Assembly (NCBI GenBank): GCA_023853785.1
Contig: JAJIRX010000751.1
Coordinates: 211,462-275,461 of the forward strand
Source of the DNA: Psilocybe azurescens
Taxonomy: Eukaryota; Basidiomycota; Agaricomycetes; Agaricales; Agrocybaceae
DNA length: 64,000 bases
Direction: 5' to 3'
Under the pieces are notes generated by a model. The model saw nothing but the letters and a program-made list of their open reading frames with translations. It made no database searches and was not told the DNA's origin. A program made the translations under genes and the position numbers. Within the stretch, counting starts at the first letter, position 1, and every line of letters starts with the position of its first letter. Shown piece by piece: positions 48,870 to 60,292 of the stretch.

Positions 48870-49259
48870 TATATACACAGTTAAAATTTGGGAAAATTCT
48901 CAGGAAATGGAAGAGAGATTCCAACACAATAAAATTTCAAATAAGTTCAGAAATACCCCAAATATAAAAACTTGGGAATTTTTTTAAATCCCAAAACTAC
49001 ATACCAGATACAATCAACTGCTCATGTGAAGCAATTAGATTAAAATATATCTATATCTACATCATAGCAATAAGACATGACTATACAGCTACACTCTGTT
49101 CCAGTCCTAGATAATAAAAAGAGTGTCAGAACAACTAAAAAATAAAAAAGCTTAAATATCAAGTAAACACACACAAGATAATGGGACAATAAGTCACTGT
49201 GAATTTGAAGGAATTCCTTCATGGATAAATAGTATGAAGAGTGAGGTCAGGAGAGAGGA
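48870..49259. other. AT-rich spacer, nothing recognised
   Basis: About 390 bp between the mariner element and the tyrosine-recombinase remnant. AT-rich and CpG-free apart from isolated sites; no repeat or gene was seen. Confidence 0.4.
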
Positions 49260-51365
49260 GACAAATTATTTGTGGGTGCGGAGGGCTTTGGCAGCAGGTC
49301 GCAAGGGACCCAAAGGTCGGGTCATGTGGATGACTGGAATCATGGGAGGTGACATGAATTGCACACAATACAGCAATGCAAAAGAGAGGTGAGAAGGTTC
49401 TGGACCACCAAAGGCCTGAGTGCTTGGAAAACCAAGTGGGAAAACCAAATCGGAATCCAAGTGGCTGTACTGAATGGAGCAAAGCTCATAAATGGCACAA
49501 TTGGAGATGAAACGGAGTCCCAGTTGAAACCAACCCCAAACAGAGCAGAGCTCTGCTTGGGTGGCAGAGAGCACAATGGAAGATGAAAGGTCTTTGTCCA
49601 AGGAATATGAAAACTAGCTGATATGAAAAAACCACTGGCTGAGCAGAACAAGATGTGATCTGTGCCTGCCAGAATATTGTAGGTCAGTGAAAAGGATGCA
49701 GTGGATTTAACAGTCATCTTGCCCAGGCACTGGCAGCCAAAAATGTGACCAGAGCACATGCCCAAATGGCAGCATCAAAGGATTTGGAGATGTCTACAGT
49801 ATGTGACATTGGAGTTTACAAAGATGCTCAAAAGAAACAGGAGCATGGGGGGTGTTTGAAATCAGATCCTGCCTTATTGGCAGACATGCGGGCAAGTGTC
49901 AACCACTCATGGTCGCTATTCCATAGGGCATTTTTTGTATGTGCCAGGAGCAGACACTAGGAGCCAAGATCAGACAGTGTTGCCTGAGATGTGACTGGAA
50001 GCCCAGTCAACAAAAGCCATGAGCATAATAACTGAGGCAGGCATGCAAGCCTCCTTGTCAAGACTTTTCTCATTGCAGAACTTGTTGAAGCAGCGTATAC
50101 CAGCCACATAGGTAGATTTTGTGTTGTCCAAAAGGGTGTCAGACACCAAGGAATAGGCTTTGTTGACTACATTGATGGGATGCGACTCTGTGAGGGACAT
50201 TTGTATGCAGCAGTCATATGATGATGTCCAGGCTGATAATCTGTGAAGGGCAGGTACTGCTGGATGGAAGAGGCTGTAGAAGGGTTCAGATGGGGAGAAA
50301 TTATGAATTGGCAGGAGTGGACAAGGATGATGGGTGAGAAGAATGAGTGAATGAAAGGATGGGGATGGTAAAGAGGAAGATACTAATTGAGGCACTTCAG
50401 CAAGTAAAGAAGGATGTGGAGCCATAGAAGAAGAAAGGTTCAAAGAGCAGGAAATGCATGATAAACTATGTGTAGTTGTAATCTTGCTAATAATAGAAGG
50501 GCTGTGAATCAGGGGAGGATGCAAGTCTCTAGAATGTAAAACTTTTGAGTCACTACTACTGGACACTGGAGAGAATTGGGAGCAGAATTTAGGATTGTAA
50601 TCAGGGAAGTAGGGTACATGGACAGTCAGGAGTGGAGAGCCTTAAATGGAACAGCAAATGAAGAGGAAGGAGAAGAGGAAAAACAGGAAAAGAGGAAAGA
50701 TTTGGGGATATTTGGTGAGGGGCACAAGGTGTGGAAGGGGTGGTAGGGAAGTACCATTCCCACTCATGGAACACTGGCCTTCCTGAGGCCCACCATGATA
50801 GGACCCAAAATTCATTTGGAGGAAGAATGGTTGGAGCTCACAAGAGAGCACAAACTTGGAGTTGATCTTGAAATTTGGAGGACCCTTTACTCTGCATGAG
50901 AGAGGGTCTGCAGAATTGTCTTCTGAGGTGATGTAACATAACTCTGTAGAAAGAAACATTGACACAAGGGCAGTATAGCAGTGACACATGGAGTAGTTGA
51001 TATGGAAGTTGGAACTGCATCCTTTTGAGATGGCACCAATTGTGTCCTGATTATCAGAGTGAATGAGAAGGCAGGAGTTGGAGATGCCCATGGCCTCCAA
51101 AATGTAGATTGTGAATTTGACTGCGAGGGTCTCCAGCCAGCAGATGTCTCTGCTGGGTTCCTTCCACTCAGGAGCAAGCTCAAAGGCAGCCCATTTGTTG
51201 GCAATGATGATACCAATACCCCAAGATGTGCTAGCATCCACAAAAATACCCATATCTTTCAAAGGAGCTCTAGGAAGGAGGTGTCAGACAATGCCAGTGA
51301 CTTCAAGGGTGGTGGACCACCAACGCATGTCCATAATGACTGAAGAGGGAGCTTATCAACAAATG
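49260..51365 (-). pseudogene. DIRS/Ngaro-type (tyrosine recombinase) retrotransposon remnant
   Basis: Two homologous regions occur in element order. First an RNase H-like part (51262-50642): FVDASTSWGIGIIIANKWAA, SRDICWLETLAVKFTIYILE, LLIHSDNQDTIGAISKG, YITSEDNSADPLS. Then a tyrosine recombinase: LLDNTKSTYVAGIRCFNKFC, MPASVIMLMAFVDWASSHIS (about 50130-49970), and ASFHIPWTKTFH (about 49620) in the catalytic part. These retrotransposons insert by recombinase, not by DDE integrase. Broken frames and the absence of a reverse transcriptase in this stretch make it a fragment. Order RNase H before recombinase fits DIRS/Ngaro-like elements. Confidence 0.75.
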
Positions 51366-51449
51366 TAATTGTCTCCCTTGAATGAGGTGGCGAAGTTTGA
51401 AAGAGAGGGAAGATGTGAACAGCTGAGAGAGTATACAATGGAAATGTAA

Positions 51450-54413
51450 CAGTACTTTACCATCGCCCACACAGTCCATATGGACTCCAGTGGACTCAAG
51501 TGGACTCCACTGGACTTGATACAGTAAATAAATTCAATCTTAACATAAATTCAGATTAGTGGAATAGATTACATTAATAACTATTTAATACATTACTACA
51601 TATCTACATGTGAGGGCCCAGACAATACATGTCATCCATCGGGTCGTCGGTACCGCATCTGTATCCGTTGCTGTTGCTGTCGCAGCCGCTGTCCCCGTCC
51701 TACGTTGTTGTCGCAGCCATTGATGATGCCAGATGACTGCTCTGCCGTGCACAAAACAAAAACAAAAACCTATAATAAACTGAAGAACAATGGGGGGACC
51801 TAAGACTCGAAGGTGTGGAATGCAGAGGGAAGTCGTCTTGAGGCTCTGAGGGTGCGAGACGGGGTTCTAGGAGCTATACCAGATGGAACTGACTAGGTGT
51901 GGTGAGGTGCAGTGATGTATGACGAGGTGCGAAGCTCTGAAAATGAGGTGTGACATTTGAGAACAAGATGCAAAGCGGTATAAACAAGGTGCAGAGATGC
52001 GAGAACAAGTTGCGAAGGTGCAAGAACAATATCTGAGGGTTGGAAAAGCTTCTTCTTCTCCTTTTAATGTAGATACAATACAAGCTTTTATACTATGAAT
52101 ATTGAATACTGAATAAAGGCATAGTCTGCTACAAATAAGGAGGTGCGATAGCGATGCACAAAGAACTGAATGAAAAATATAAACATCTGCATAAAGAATC
52201 AAAAGCGGTGGTGATCATGAAACAAAAGAAACTAAGAATGAAGATGAATAAATGTCCGCAAACCATAGACAATATCACAAGGTACTCTGAAAATGCGAAG
52301 ATGATCAATGAAAAAGGTAAAGAACATGATAGAACCTATAGAAAAGCCTTGCTGATACTCCAGACCTTCCTCGCAAACACACTAAATGCTTGAATGAGTC
52401 ACAGATTCCTATCTTGAGCGTCAACGGAGTGTAGGATATGTATAGCATAGCCTCGCAGCTGATCCGGATGTTGTACAAACTTGGAAACTGATAGATCGAC
52501 ATGTGACCAAGGAAGATGATCCGCAGTGAACCCAAATAGGTACGAGGTGCGCAAAGTGAAAACCGATATTCTGAGGCATAGAATGGGCCGGATGATCAAT
52601 AATGATGAGGTGCGAAGAGGTTCTGCAAGGTGTGAAGCTGTCGGAACAATGTATACTGAAGAAGGGGATGATCAGAGGTTCGGAATGTCGAAATAGGTGC
52701 AAAAGCTTTGTAAACTGTTGAGAACAAATATAGAAGGTAAGGGAATAAGGTGGAATAAGGTCCAAAGAGGTGCGGAGTTGAGGAAACAGGTGCGAAGCTA
52801 AGGGAAATGTGCGAAGCCTGTGGAAGCTGCTGGATATGTCGTCAGAGGTGCGGAGTATTTTGAAGCTGTAAAAATCGCAAATTCCGGGGCCAGAGAGCTG
52901 CGGTGCTCATCACCGTCGTCCCCGTCCGTCCTCATCGTTGTTGCAGCCGCCGTCCACGTCTGCGTCCTCATCCCCGTCCCTGTCATCCCTGTCCGTCCTC
53001 ATCCCTGTCGCAGCCACATCCGTGTCCGCGTCCTTGTCCACGTCTGTCCTTGTCGCTGTTGCTGTCGCAGCCACCGTCCCCGTTTCGTCGTTGTCACAGC
53101 CGTTGTCTGCGTCTGTGTCTTTGTCCTTGTCCTTGTCACTGTCGTGCCTGTCCCTGTTGCAGCCACCGTCCGTGTCCGGCGTCCTTGTCCCTGTCATCCA
53201 CATCCGTCCTTGTCCCTGTCATCTGTGTCCGTCCTTGTCCCTGTTGCGTCTGCGTCCTCGTCCCTGTTGCATCCGGCGTCCTTGTCCCTGTTGTGTCCGG
53301 CGTCCTTGTCCCTGTTGTGTCCGCATCCTCGTCCCTGTTGTGTCTGCGTCACCGTCGCTGTCACAGCCACCGTCCACGTCCACGTCCTTGTCCTTGTCCT
53401 TGTCCCTGCTGTCCCCATCCCTGTCGCAGCTGCCGTCCATGTCCGCGTCCGTGTTGTCCGGCGTCTGTGTTGTCTGCGTCCGTCCTCGTCCTGTCATGTC
53501 CTCGTCCTGTCGCATCCTCGTCCTTGTCCTCGTCGCTGTCGCATCCATGTCCGGCGTCCGCTCCTTGTCCTTGTCTGTGTCCGTCCTTGTCGCTGTTGCA
53601 GCCACTGTCCGCGCTCCTTGTCCCTGCCGTCTGCGTCCTTGTCCCTGCCGTCTGCGTCCTTGTCCCTGCCGTCCGCGTCCGTCCTTGTCCCTGTAGCAGC
53701 TGCCGTCAGCTTCCGTCCGCATCCTTGTCCTTGTCCTCAGTCGTCAACCTCTGTTGCGTCGGGTTGGCTGCCGCCTGGCTCCGACCGGCGAGGTGGTGGT
53801 GGTGGTAGTTAGAAGAAAGGTTGGGGTCATCCATTTGATGGTTGTCATGCCGATTGGCTGATGCCGGGCATGCGTGAGCGTCACATGTTCTTGTGAAATT
53901 TGACCCCGCCGGACTGAACAAAATACAAAATTGTATCCATAGGGAGGCATTGCTCCCTAGTATATTTAACTATTGTTTCATTTAATTGTCATTTCATAGA
54001 GTTTATTTCCCTTGATTTTAGTCTTTTATTTTTTGCAATTAATATTAATAACTAATGATCATACTTTGGATATTGTGTTAATTATTGCATCCAGTGGACT
54101 CCAATGGATTCAACTGGACTCCACTGGACTCCACTGGACTGTGCTAATAAATATATTATTTGTTGTTGTTCAGTGAATATTTAAGCCCCAGTCCAGTGGA
54201 CTCCAGTGGACTCCAGTGGACTTGACTGGATTCATAATCCACTGGACTGAGACTGGACTGAAAATTTGGCAGGAGTCCAGTGTGAGTCCAGTGGACTCCA
54301 GTGGACTGCAGTCCAGTTCCAGTCCAGTGGACTGGACAATCTGTCAGCCAGTTTGGCTGGACAGAGAGTCCAGTGGAGTCCATATGGATTGTGTGGGGAA
54401 AGGAAAGACCTCC
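51450..54413. mobile_element. 2.96 kb TIR element with word arrays and minisatellite, no coding gene
   Basis: Left end CAGTACTTTACCATCGCCCA then ACACAGTCCATATGGACTCC; right end is the inverted counterpart (GAGTCCATATGGATTGTGTG, then GGGGAAAGGAAAGACCTCC). In order: CCAGTGGAC words, AT-rich tract, short cytosine-rich patch (51630-51740), an array of the word AGGTGCGAAG (about 51890-52860), a GTCCYTGTCC minisatellite (52920-53745), GATGGTTGTC and CCCCGCCGGACTGAACAAAA, AT tail, and the dense word array again (54085-54395). No transposon protein is present, so it is non-autonomous. The right end abuts a truncated chromovirus; the left flank does not match that chromovirus, so the insertion was followed by rearrangement. 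Confidence 0.75.
52920..53745. repeat. Minisatellite, GTCCTTGTCCCTGT-type unit (about 12-18 bp)
   Basis: Imperfect tandem units of GTCCTTGTCCCTGTTGTGTC and relatives. Because it lacks stop codons in several frames, it produces long overlapping Pro/Ser/Arg/Cys-rich open frames (for example 52820-53812); these are not genes. It forms the middle of the TIR element at 51450-54413. Confidence 0.9.
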
Positions 54414-55030
54414 TGACGCCTTATCCAGAAGACCAGATTTTATACCAGACAAAGACCACGATAACGAAGATGTGTCCCTATTACCAGAGGAACTCTTTGT
54501 CAATCTAATCGACACTGAACTACAACAGAAAATCATTGATTCAGAAGAATTCGACACAGATATTGCAGAAATCTTGAAAGCTCTACTACAAGGGGGACCA
54601 CCGAATTTATGAACCAATCTTGACGACTGGAGAACAGAAGAATTCAACGGGAAAAACGTTATCTTTTATAAAGACAAGACGTATATACCGAAGAACCAAA
54701 ATCTACAACAACAGGTGGTAAAATCCTTTCATGATCTACCATTGGCAGGACACCCGGGAGAACTTGAAACTTACAATGCAGTAAAACACATTACTGGTGG
54801 CCAGGGCTACGATCCTTCGTTAAACAATATGTCAAAGGCTGCGGGATCTGTCAACAATTCAAAATTAACAGGAACCCCTCTCACCCGTCCTTCATGCCAG
54901 TAGCCAGACCAACTTCTACACGACCATTTGCAAACTGTTCGATGGACTTTCTAACTGACTTACCACCAGTTAAGAACAGCGCTGGACAGATCGTGGATGC
55001 GATCATGGTCATGGTAGACCATGGGCTTAC

Positions 55031-55455
55031 TGTTACGACTTCAAGCTTATATTCACGTGTGTGGATAAAGCCAACAGTCAAGTAGTCAAGAACAGCGAGT
55101 TCCAAGCGGTGTCAAGTAAGAGGAGGTTAGATTCTCAAGAACTAGCTAAAGAATACAGTGGATCCTTCCTGGTATAAATACTATGAACTGCACAGCAAGT
55201 TGAAACGAGTTTGAATGTTCATCAGCAGATGTATATAAGAATAGAGGAAACAGATCAAGCATTCATCGAAAGATGTATCATAAAAGATAGAAGTGAAAGT
55301 CCATCAAAGATATGATGGAGTTTTGTAGATATGATGGAAAGCAAAGTTCATCAGAACATATGATGATGTATCAATGATGTGACAGATGATAAAGAAAAGG
55401 GAAAAGAAAAGAAAAGAAAAAGGAAAAGCAAAAAGAAAATAAAGTGTCCATAACA
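55031..55455 (-). repeat. Solo LTR of the chromovirus family nested in the second copy
   Basis: Starts TGTTACGACTTC and ends GTCCATAACA, flanked by CTTAC at 55026-55030 and 55456-55460. The host sequence GGGCTTACTAAGG, intact in the other chromovirus (complement near 24975), is split exactly there. A complete element inserted and recombined away between its LTRs. Sequence is diverged from the other LTRs, so it is an older insertion. Confidence 0.92.
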
Positions 55456-56464
55456 CTTACTAAGGGGTGATTTTAATACCTTGCCGGAAAAAAGGGAAAC
55501 CGGGAGAGGCACTCGATGCAGAAGGAGCAGCTCAACTCTTACTCGACAACCTTTTCAAATGATTCGGACTCCCAGATAGTATCATCTCCGACCGAGATCC
55601 CCTATTCGCCGCGAAAAGTCTTTCAAGAACTCATGAAACTCTTGGGAATCAAGTCAAAATTAACTACGGCTTATCATCCAATAGGAGACGGAACCACCAA
55701 ATGATTCAATCAAGAAATAGAAGCCTATCTATCCATCTACTGCTCATCACACCCAACCGACTGGAACAAGTCAATTGGAACATTGGAATTCATGCACAAC
55801 AACAGGAAACACTCCGAAAGGGCCAAGACCCCGTTCGAACTCACCTTAGGTTCATCTCCAATAGCCATTCCACTTGCATTCAAGAACACCAAGGCCCCAT
55901 CGGTGGAGGAAAAAGTCAAACATCTCCTAAAAGATTGAGAAGAAGCGCTAGCTGCCCACGAACTTGCAAGACAAAGAATAGCCGAATGACAAAAATAGAA
56001 CTTCAAACCATTCGAGAAAGGAATGAAAGTTTGGCTGGACTCCTGCAACATCTCCACAAGGTATCATTCAAAGATGAAACCAAAACGAGAAGGCCCGTTC
56101 ACGATCACAGAAGTCTTGGGACCTCTCACGTACAGACTCAAAATACCCAAGATATGGAAGATCCATGATGTTTTCCATGCCACTCTACTCATGCCATATA
56201 ACAAGACAGAAACACATGGACTGAACTTTCCTAGACCACCACCTGAGATCAAAAATCAGAAAGAACACTGGGAAGTTGAAACTATTCTGAATCACAGAAA
56301 GACGGGACAAAAACCCAAGAAAGGAAAGCGAAAATATCAGTATCTTATCAAATGGACCGGATTCCCTATCTCCGAAGCAATGTGGGAAAAAGACAACGCG
56401 TTCGATGACAACAGCGAGATTTTTCATGAGAATATCATCAATTACACAAACTCTGACCATCCTG

Positions 56465-57710
56465 ATGCCTCGTCTTCTCTGACGTATCGCCTCTTCTTTC
56501 ACTCGAAGCTCTGAAACAAACCAACTCGAAACCCCTATCTTTGATACCCCTTTGGCTGATCAGACCATGGAAGAGCTTGAGGCGCTGCGAAAAGAAATTC
56601 TCACCGCATACAACAAAACAATTGATCAGAAGGAGACAGCAAAACAAAACTACTGCCCAGCTGCTGCTAAATCTGCCCACTACCAAGCCAGATCTCTACG
56701 CCTCAAATGATATCTGGTCAAACGAGAGCTCCATCAATGCCTTTCACTGATTGCCAAAGTAGTTAAAAGGCCAAGTCGTTCTACCTCTAAACCATACCTC
56801 CAACTACCAGAACAACACAACATGTCTTTTATCAATACTCCTGCTGCTTCTTCCTCATCTACCCCCACCAACTCCTGCCGACGAGGAAAACGACCTGCTG
56901 TGCCTTGTTACACTCAAACGCTGTCAACCCCTGAAGCCATTTATCTCCTCGCCGACGATGAGACAGCTCAGAAAATCTGCTTGCAATTTGAAGACCCAGA
57001 CATTGTCCTTGCCATCGATGAATTGGCAAAAGTCTCCAGAGCTCAACAGCAAGAAGAACGAGAAATTTGTCTTGCCAGACACCGGTCTCATGTTTGAGAC
57101 ACTATGGCAACAATCCTATTGGATCAACTTCAATTGTGGGGATTTGAAAGGGAGCTCTACGACGTGTTGAAGGAAATTCGTCGCGAATCACCCACTGTGC
57201 AAAAACCGTCTGTATTCTCTTTCACTAGTACCCCACTACAGAATGCTGTTCCTTCTTGTCTGCTTCCTGCCCGTCCTCCCGCTTATCGTCAAACCGTACG
57301 ATTTTTGCCAATCATTGACAATTCACCACAGGTTTTGCCTCCCACCTCCACTCCCTCAAGATCTCCCATTCCTACGTCTCCACCTCGACGATCTCCAAAA
57401 ACAACAACTCACCAACAAAGCTCATCCAACGCTTCATCAACTACAACGAATTGCTCAACGAGTTGCTCAACGAGTGCGATGTTGGTCACCTGCTACCATT
57501 GTGGAGAACCCGGACACATTTGGCCCAAATGCCCCCAGTTCAAGTGCATCTACTGTCACCGATACGCACCTGGACATTCTTTCCGAGATTGCAGCTACTA
57601 CCCAGAGAACGACCAACACATTGACCCCCTATTATAGAGGAGTTGACGATGATCTTCTCGACAACGCCGGAATTGCCAACACCACAGGCGAACCATACGG
57701 AGACCATTGA
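56465..57710 (+). pseudogene. Chromovirus extra ORFs A and B, second copy
   Basis: ORF A spans about 56465-56780 (MPRLL, then LETPIFDTPLADQTMEELEA, then KQNYCPAAAKSAHYQARSL). ORF B runs from 56822 (MSFINTPAASSSSTP) with DDETAQKICLQFEDPDIVLA, LARHRSHV then a stop, METILLDQLQLWGFEREL-type sequence, a Ser/Pro-rich region, CYHCGEPGHIWPKCPQFKC and CHRYAPGHSFRDC, ending GEPYGDH. The stop after HRSHV is TGA where the other copy has CGA; the first copy's stops are open here. Two zinc-knuckle-like units are fully present. Confidence 0.72.
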
Positions 57711-57770
57711 AGCCGCAGAAGTAATGAACTTCACTCCTTCTGATGCATAAGGAGTGTAGTACAGGGGTAA

Positions 57771-58203
57771 TGTTATGACAAGTCTTTTTCTTTTTCTTTT
57801 CTCTTTTCTTTTCTTTTCTTTTCCTTTTCTTTTCCATCAATCATTCTACAAAACTCCATCATATCTCTGATGGACTTTCGACTCCGTCTTTTATGATATA
57901 TCTTTGATGAACAATTGATTTGTTTCCTCTATTCTTATATACATCTGCTGATGAACATTCGATCTCATTTCAACTCGATCTGTTTCCACTATTCTTATAT
58001 ACATCTGTTGATGAACATTCAGTCTTGTTTCAACTTGCTATACAGTTCTTAGTATTTATACCAGAGAGGATCTGTTGTATTCTTTAGCTAGTTCTTGAGA
58101 ATCCAACCTGCTTAACCTGCTCAACTTGAACTTGAACTTGTTCTTGTAAACGATTGGTGGTTAGATTATGCACACTGCGTGATTCTAACTTGAGATCATA
58201 ACA
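57771..58203 (+). repeat. 3' LTR of the second chromovirus copy
   Basis: Starts TGTTATGACAAGTC and ends TGAGATCATAACA. It is a diverged reverse complement of the LTRs at 22348 and 28778. The polypurine tract ACAGGGGTAA lies directly before it. Confidence 0.93.
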
Positions 58204-58439
58204 GATGGTGGTGGATGAAGGAAGAGATAACAGATCACGCAACTTGTCAAGTTGGGCAGATATTACATAAGCCCTTTCTCACCAGAAACTGCTGTTCTCA
58301 AAAATATTCTAAGTCCAATCTGATGGAAATTTCTGTTTTATGCTAACCCAGACATTCCAAAAGCTTGAGAATAGTATATAACAAAGCTAACTACGACATG
58401 TATGGACATGTATGTATAAGAAAGTAACTACACTAATGT

Positions 58440-59120
58440 ATGTATAGGAAAGTAGCTACACCACAAAATTGGACAGAGTGGGTGTGAAACAGAGGGCAAC
58501 AGCATGCAAAACGGGGGCAGGTGACAATCCAAAGGGGGATGGGATGGGTATTGCATGCGAAACAGAGGCGACGGCGGTCCAAAGGGGGACAGGGTGGGTG
58601 CCGTATCGCGAAACAGAGGGCAACGGCCATGCGAGAGGGCATGGTGTGCTGTTGCATGCGAAACAGGGGTGACGATTCCCGAAGGGGGGAAGGGACAGAG
58701 TGTCATATATGAAATGGAGGGCAATGGCTGTCCTAGAGGGCACAGTACGCTGTCACATGCGAAACCTGGGGGGGAGGGGGGTTGACGATCTGAAGGGGGG
58801 AAGGGATGGGTGCTGTATGCAAAACAGAGGGCGACGGCCATGCGAGAGGGCACAGTATACTATCGCATGCAAAATGGGGGGATGACAATCCGAAGGGGGG
58901 AAGGAACAGGCACCGTATGTGAAACGGAGGGCAATGGCCCAAAGGGGACAGGGCAGGTGCCATATGTGAAACAGGCAGTGGCGGCCGTCCAACAGGACAT
59001 GGTGCACTGTGACAGGGGGCAGATGGGATTCGCACGCAAAAGGCGACACGACAGCGCTGCAAAAGGGGGTCAGTGGGGCATTCAAATGTGTGAGCGCTGG
59101 GCACTGCTCACGTATCAGCA
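58440..59120. repeat. GC-rich tandem repeat, unit about 100-110 bp
   Basis: Four or more diverged units contain CGACGGCCATGCGAGAGGGC and GCATGCGAAACAGAGG, with GAAGGGGGGAAGGGA between. It occupies the position that the GTCC minisatellite has in the 51450-54413 element, upstream of the conserved core, although its sequence is unrelated. Open frames across it are artefacts. Confidence 0.85.
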
Positions 59121-59901
59121 GGTGTTGTGAGCCCCACGCAGGTCTGCTGGGGGGGAAACCTACTGCATTATCCATTAGCACCCGACTCATTCCAATAGGG
59201 AAGCGGATGACTTACCGGTGGGGCCCACTGCACTTGTTCCTCACCGTGAACAGCCACCTACACAAAGAGGGGGGGAAGAGGAAAGGTGGGTGGTGGTGGG
59301 GGAAAAGATGAAGGGTGGGAAGAAATGAATCCACGCCACGGGTTCACAAACATTTGAGTCATGTGACTTTGAACTTGTTACATCGGACCGCTCACCCCGC
59401 CGGACTGAACAAAATACAGAATTCTGTTGATAAGGACCATATACACTCAGAAAAATATATCAGTCTATTGATTCTATACTCTCTACTGTGTTCTATGTGT
59501 GATGTCTCTTTAATTAATCTAAGTTCTATTTTTCTATTAATATTTTCTTTTTATTAATACTAATATGAACAACCCTCTGTGCTTGCTGTCCATTGGACTT
59601 CCATTGGTCTTCTGTTGGTCTTCTGTTGGTCTTGTCCAGTGGGATTCCGATGGACTTCCATTGGTCCTGTCTGGTCGTTTCCATTGGACTTTGACTGCTG
59701 GTTTGGCATTATTCCAGTGGACAGTCCACCCGGACAGTCTGTTGGACTTGTAGTCCAGTCAGACATTCACCAGAATCTCACCAAAATCTCACCAGAAATT
59801 TTCAGCAGTCCTAGACCAGAAAAATCTTCATTCTGAATATAGAAAGTCCGACAGAGTCCGACCAGAGTCCGGCCAAAAAATGGGGGCCGTGTAAAGACCT
59901 C
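59121..59901. repeat. TIR word-array element, right half (CCATTGGACTT and GTCCGACC words)
   Basis: Carries a GGTGGTGGTGGG patch, the core CCCCGCCGGACTGAACAAAA (about 59394), an AT-rich part, a word array of CCATTGGACTTCCATTGG from about 59585, a second set of ACCAGAATCTCACC and AGTCCGACC words, and the terminus GGGGGCCGTGTAAAGACCTC (to 59901). It has the same order as 965-1675 and 53790-54413. The left end was not located. Confidence 0.7.
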
Positions 59902-60292
59902 AAATTGTTGGGAACCAATGGATCCACTTTGAAGGTGCATATTTTGTTGAAGAAATAGCACCTCCACATCTTGCCAGAGGTACAAATGTTGCCCTGTGGC
60001 ATCTATAATATCCTCACCTAAACCTTTGCACAGATAGTGTTGTATAGATAAGTCTTCCCTGTACCTCCAGAACCACTGAGAAAATATAACTCTGCCTTTT
60101 CATTCTCAATTGTGTCAACCATTTTTGCATATGCATTACACTGGTCATCATTCAAGGTTGGAAGTTGATGGTCAAAATCAGCTTGTTTGTTATTTTGATT
60201 GTAACTCAACTGCTCCACAATCAAAGGGTTTTTAGTAAGCAACATCCAATCTTGATGAGGTTTGGGCATTGATGGAAAATCATCCAAAGAGT
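59902..60292 (-). pseudogene. Helitron helicase (PIF1-like) fragment
   Basis: On the minus strand, LNDDQCNAYAKMVDTIENEK is followed by the Walker A motif FLSGSGGTGKTYLYNTIC, as in the helicase of Helitron Rep/Hel proteins. Only about 90 codons are legible. The fragment lies between the right end of one word-array element and the left end of another, as if both had inserted in a Helitron. Confidence 0.82.

Larger units (their letters stand above)
54414..58203 (+). mobile_element. 5'-truncated second chromovirus copy, plus strand
   Basis: Begins abruptly inside the RNase H/integrase linker (ALSRRPD homologue at 54424) and runs through integrase, a chromodomain (YQYLIKWTGFPISEAMWE near 56345), extra ORFs A and B, and a 3' LTR (57771-58203). 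It corresponds to about 25590-22348 of the full copy, in the opposite orientation. Frames have many stops, and a solo LTR is nested at 55031-55455. Overall more decayed than the full copy. Confidence 0.93.

Noticed and set aside
52820..53812. Three long overlapping plus-strand open frames, Pro/Ser/Cys/Arg-rich
   Set aside because: They come from the stop-free GTCCYTGTCC minisatellite. Translation in each frame gives only low-complexity sequence, and no frame is favoured.
58433..59190. Minus-strand frames rich in Pro, His and Cys (up to 145 codons)
   Set aside because: Products of the GC-rich tandem repeat at 58440-59120.
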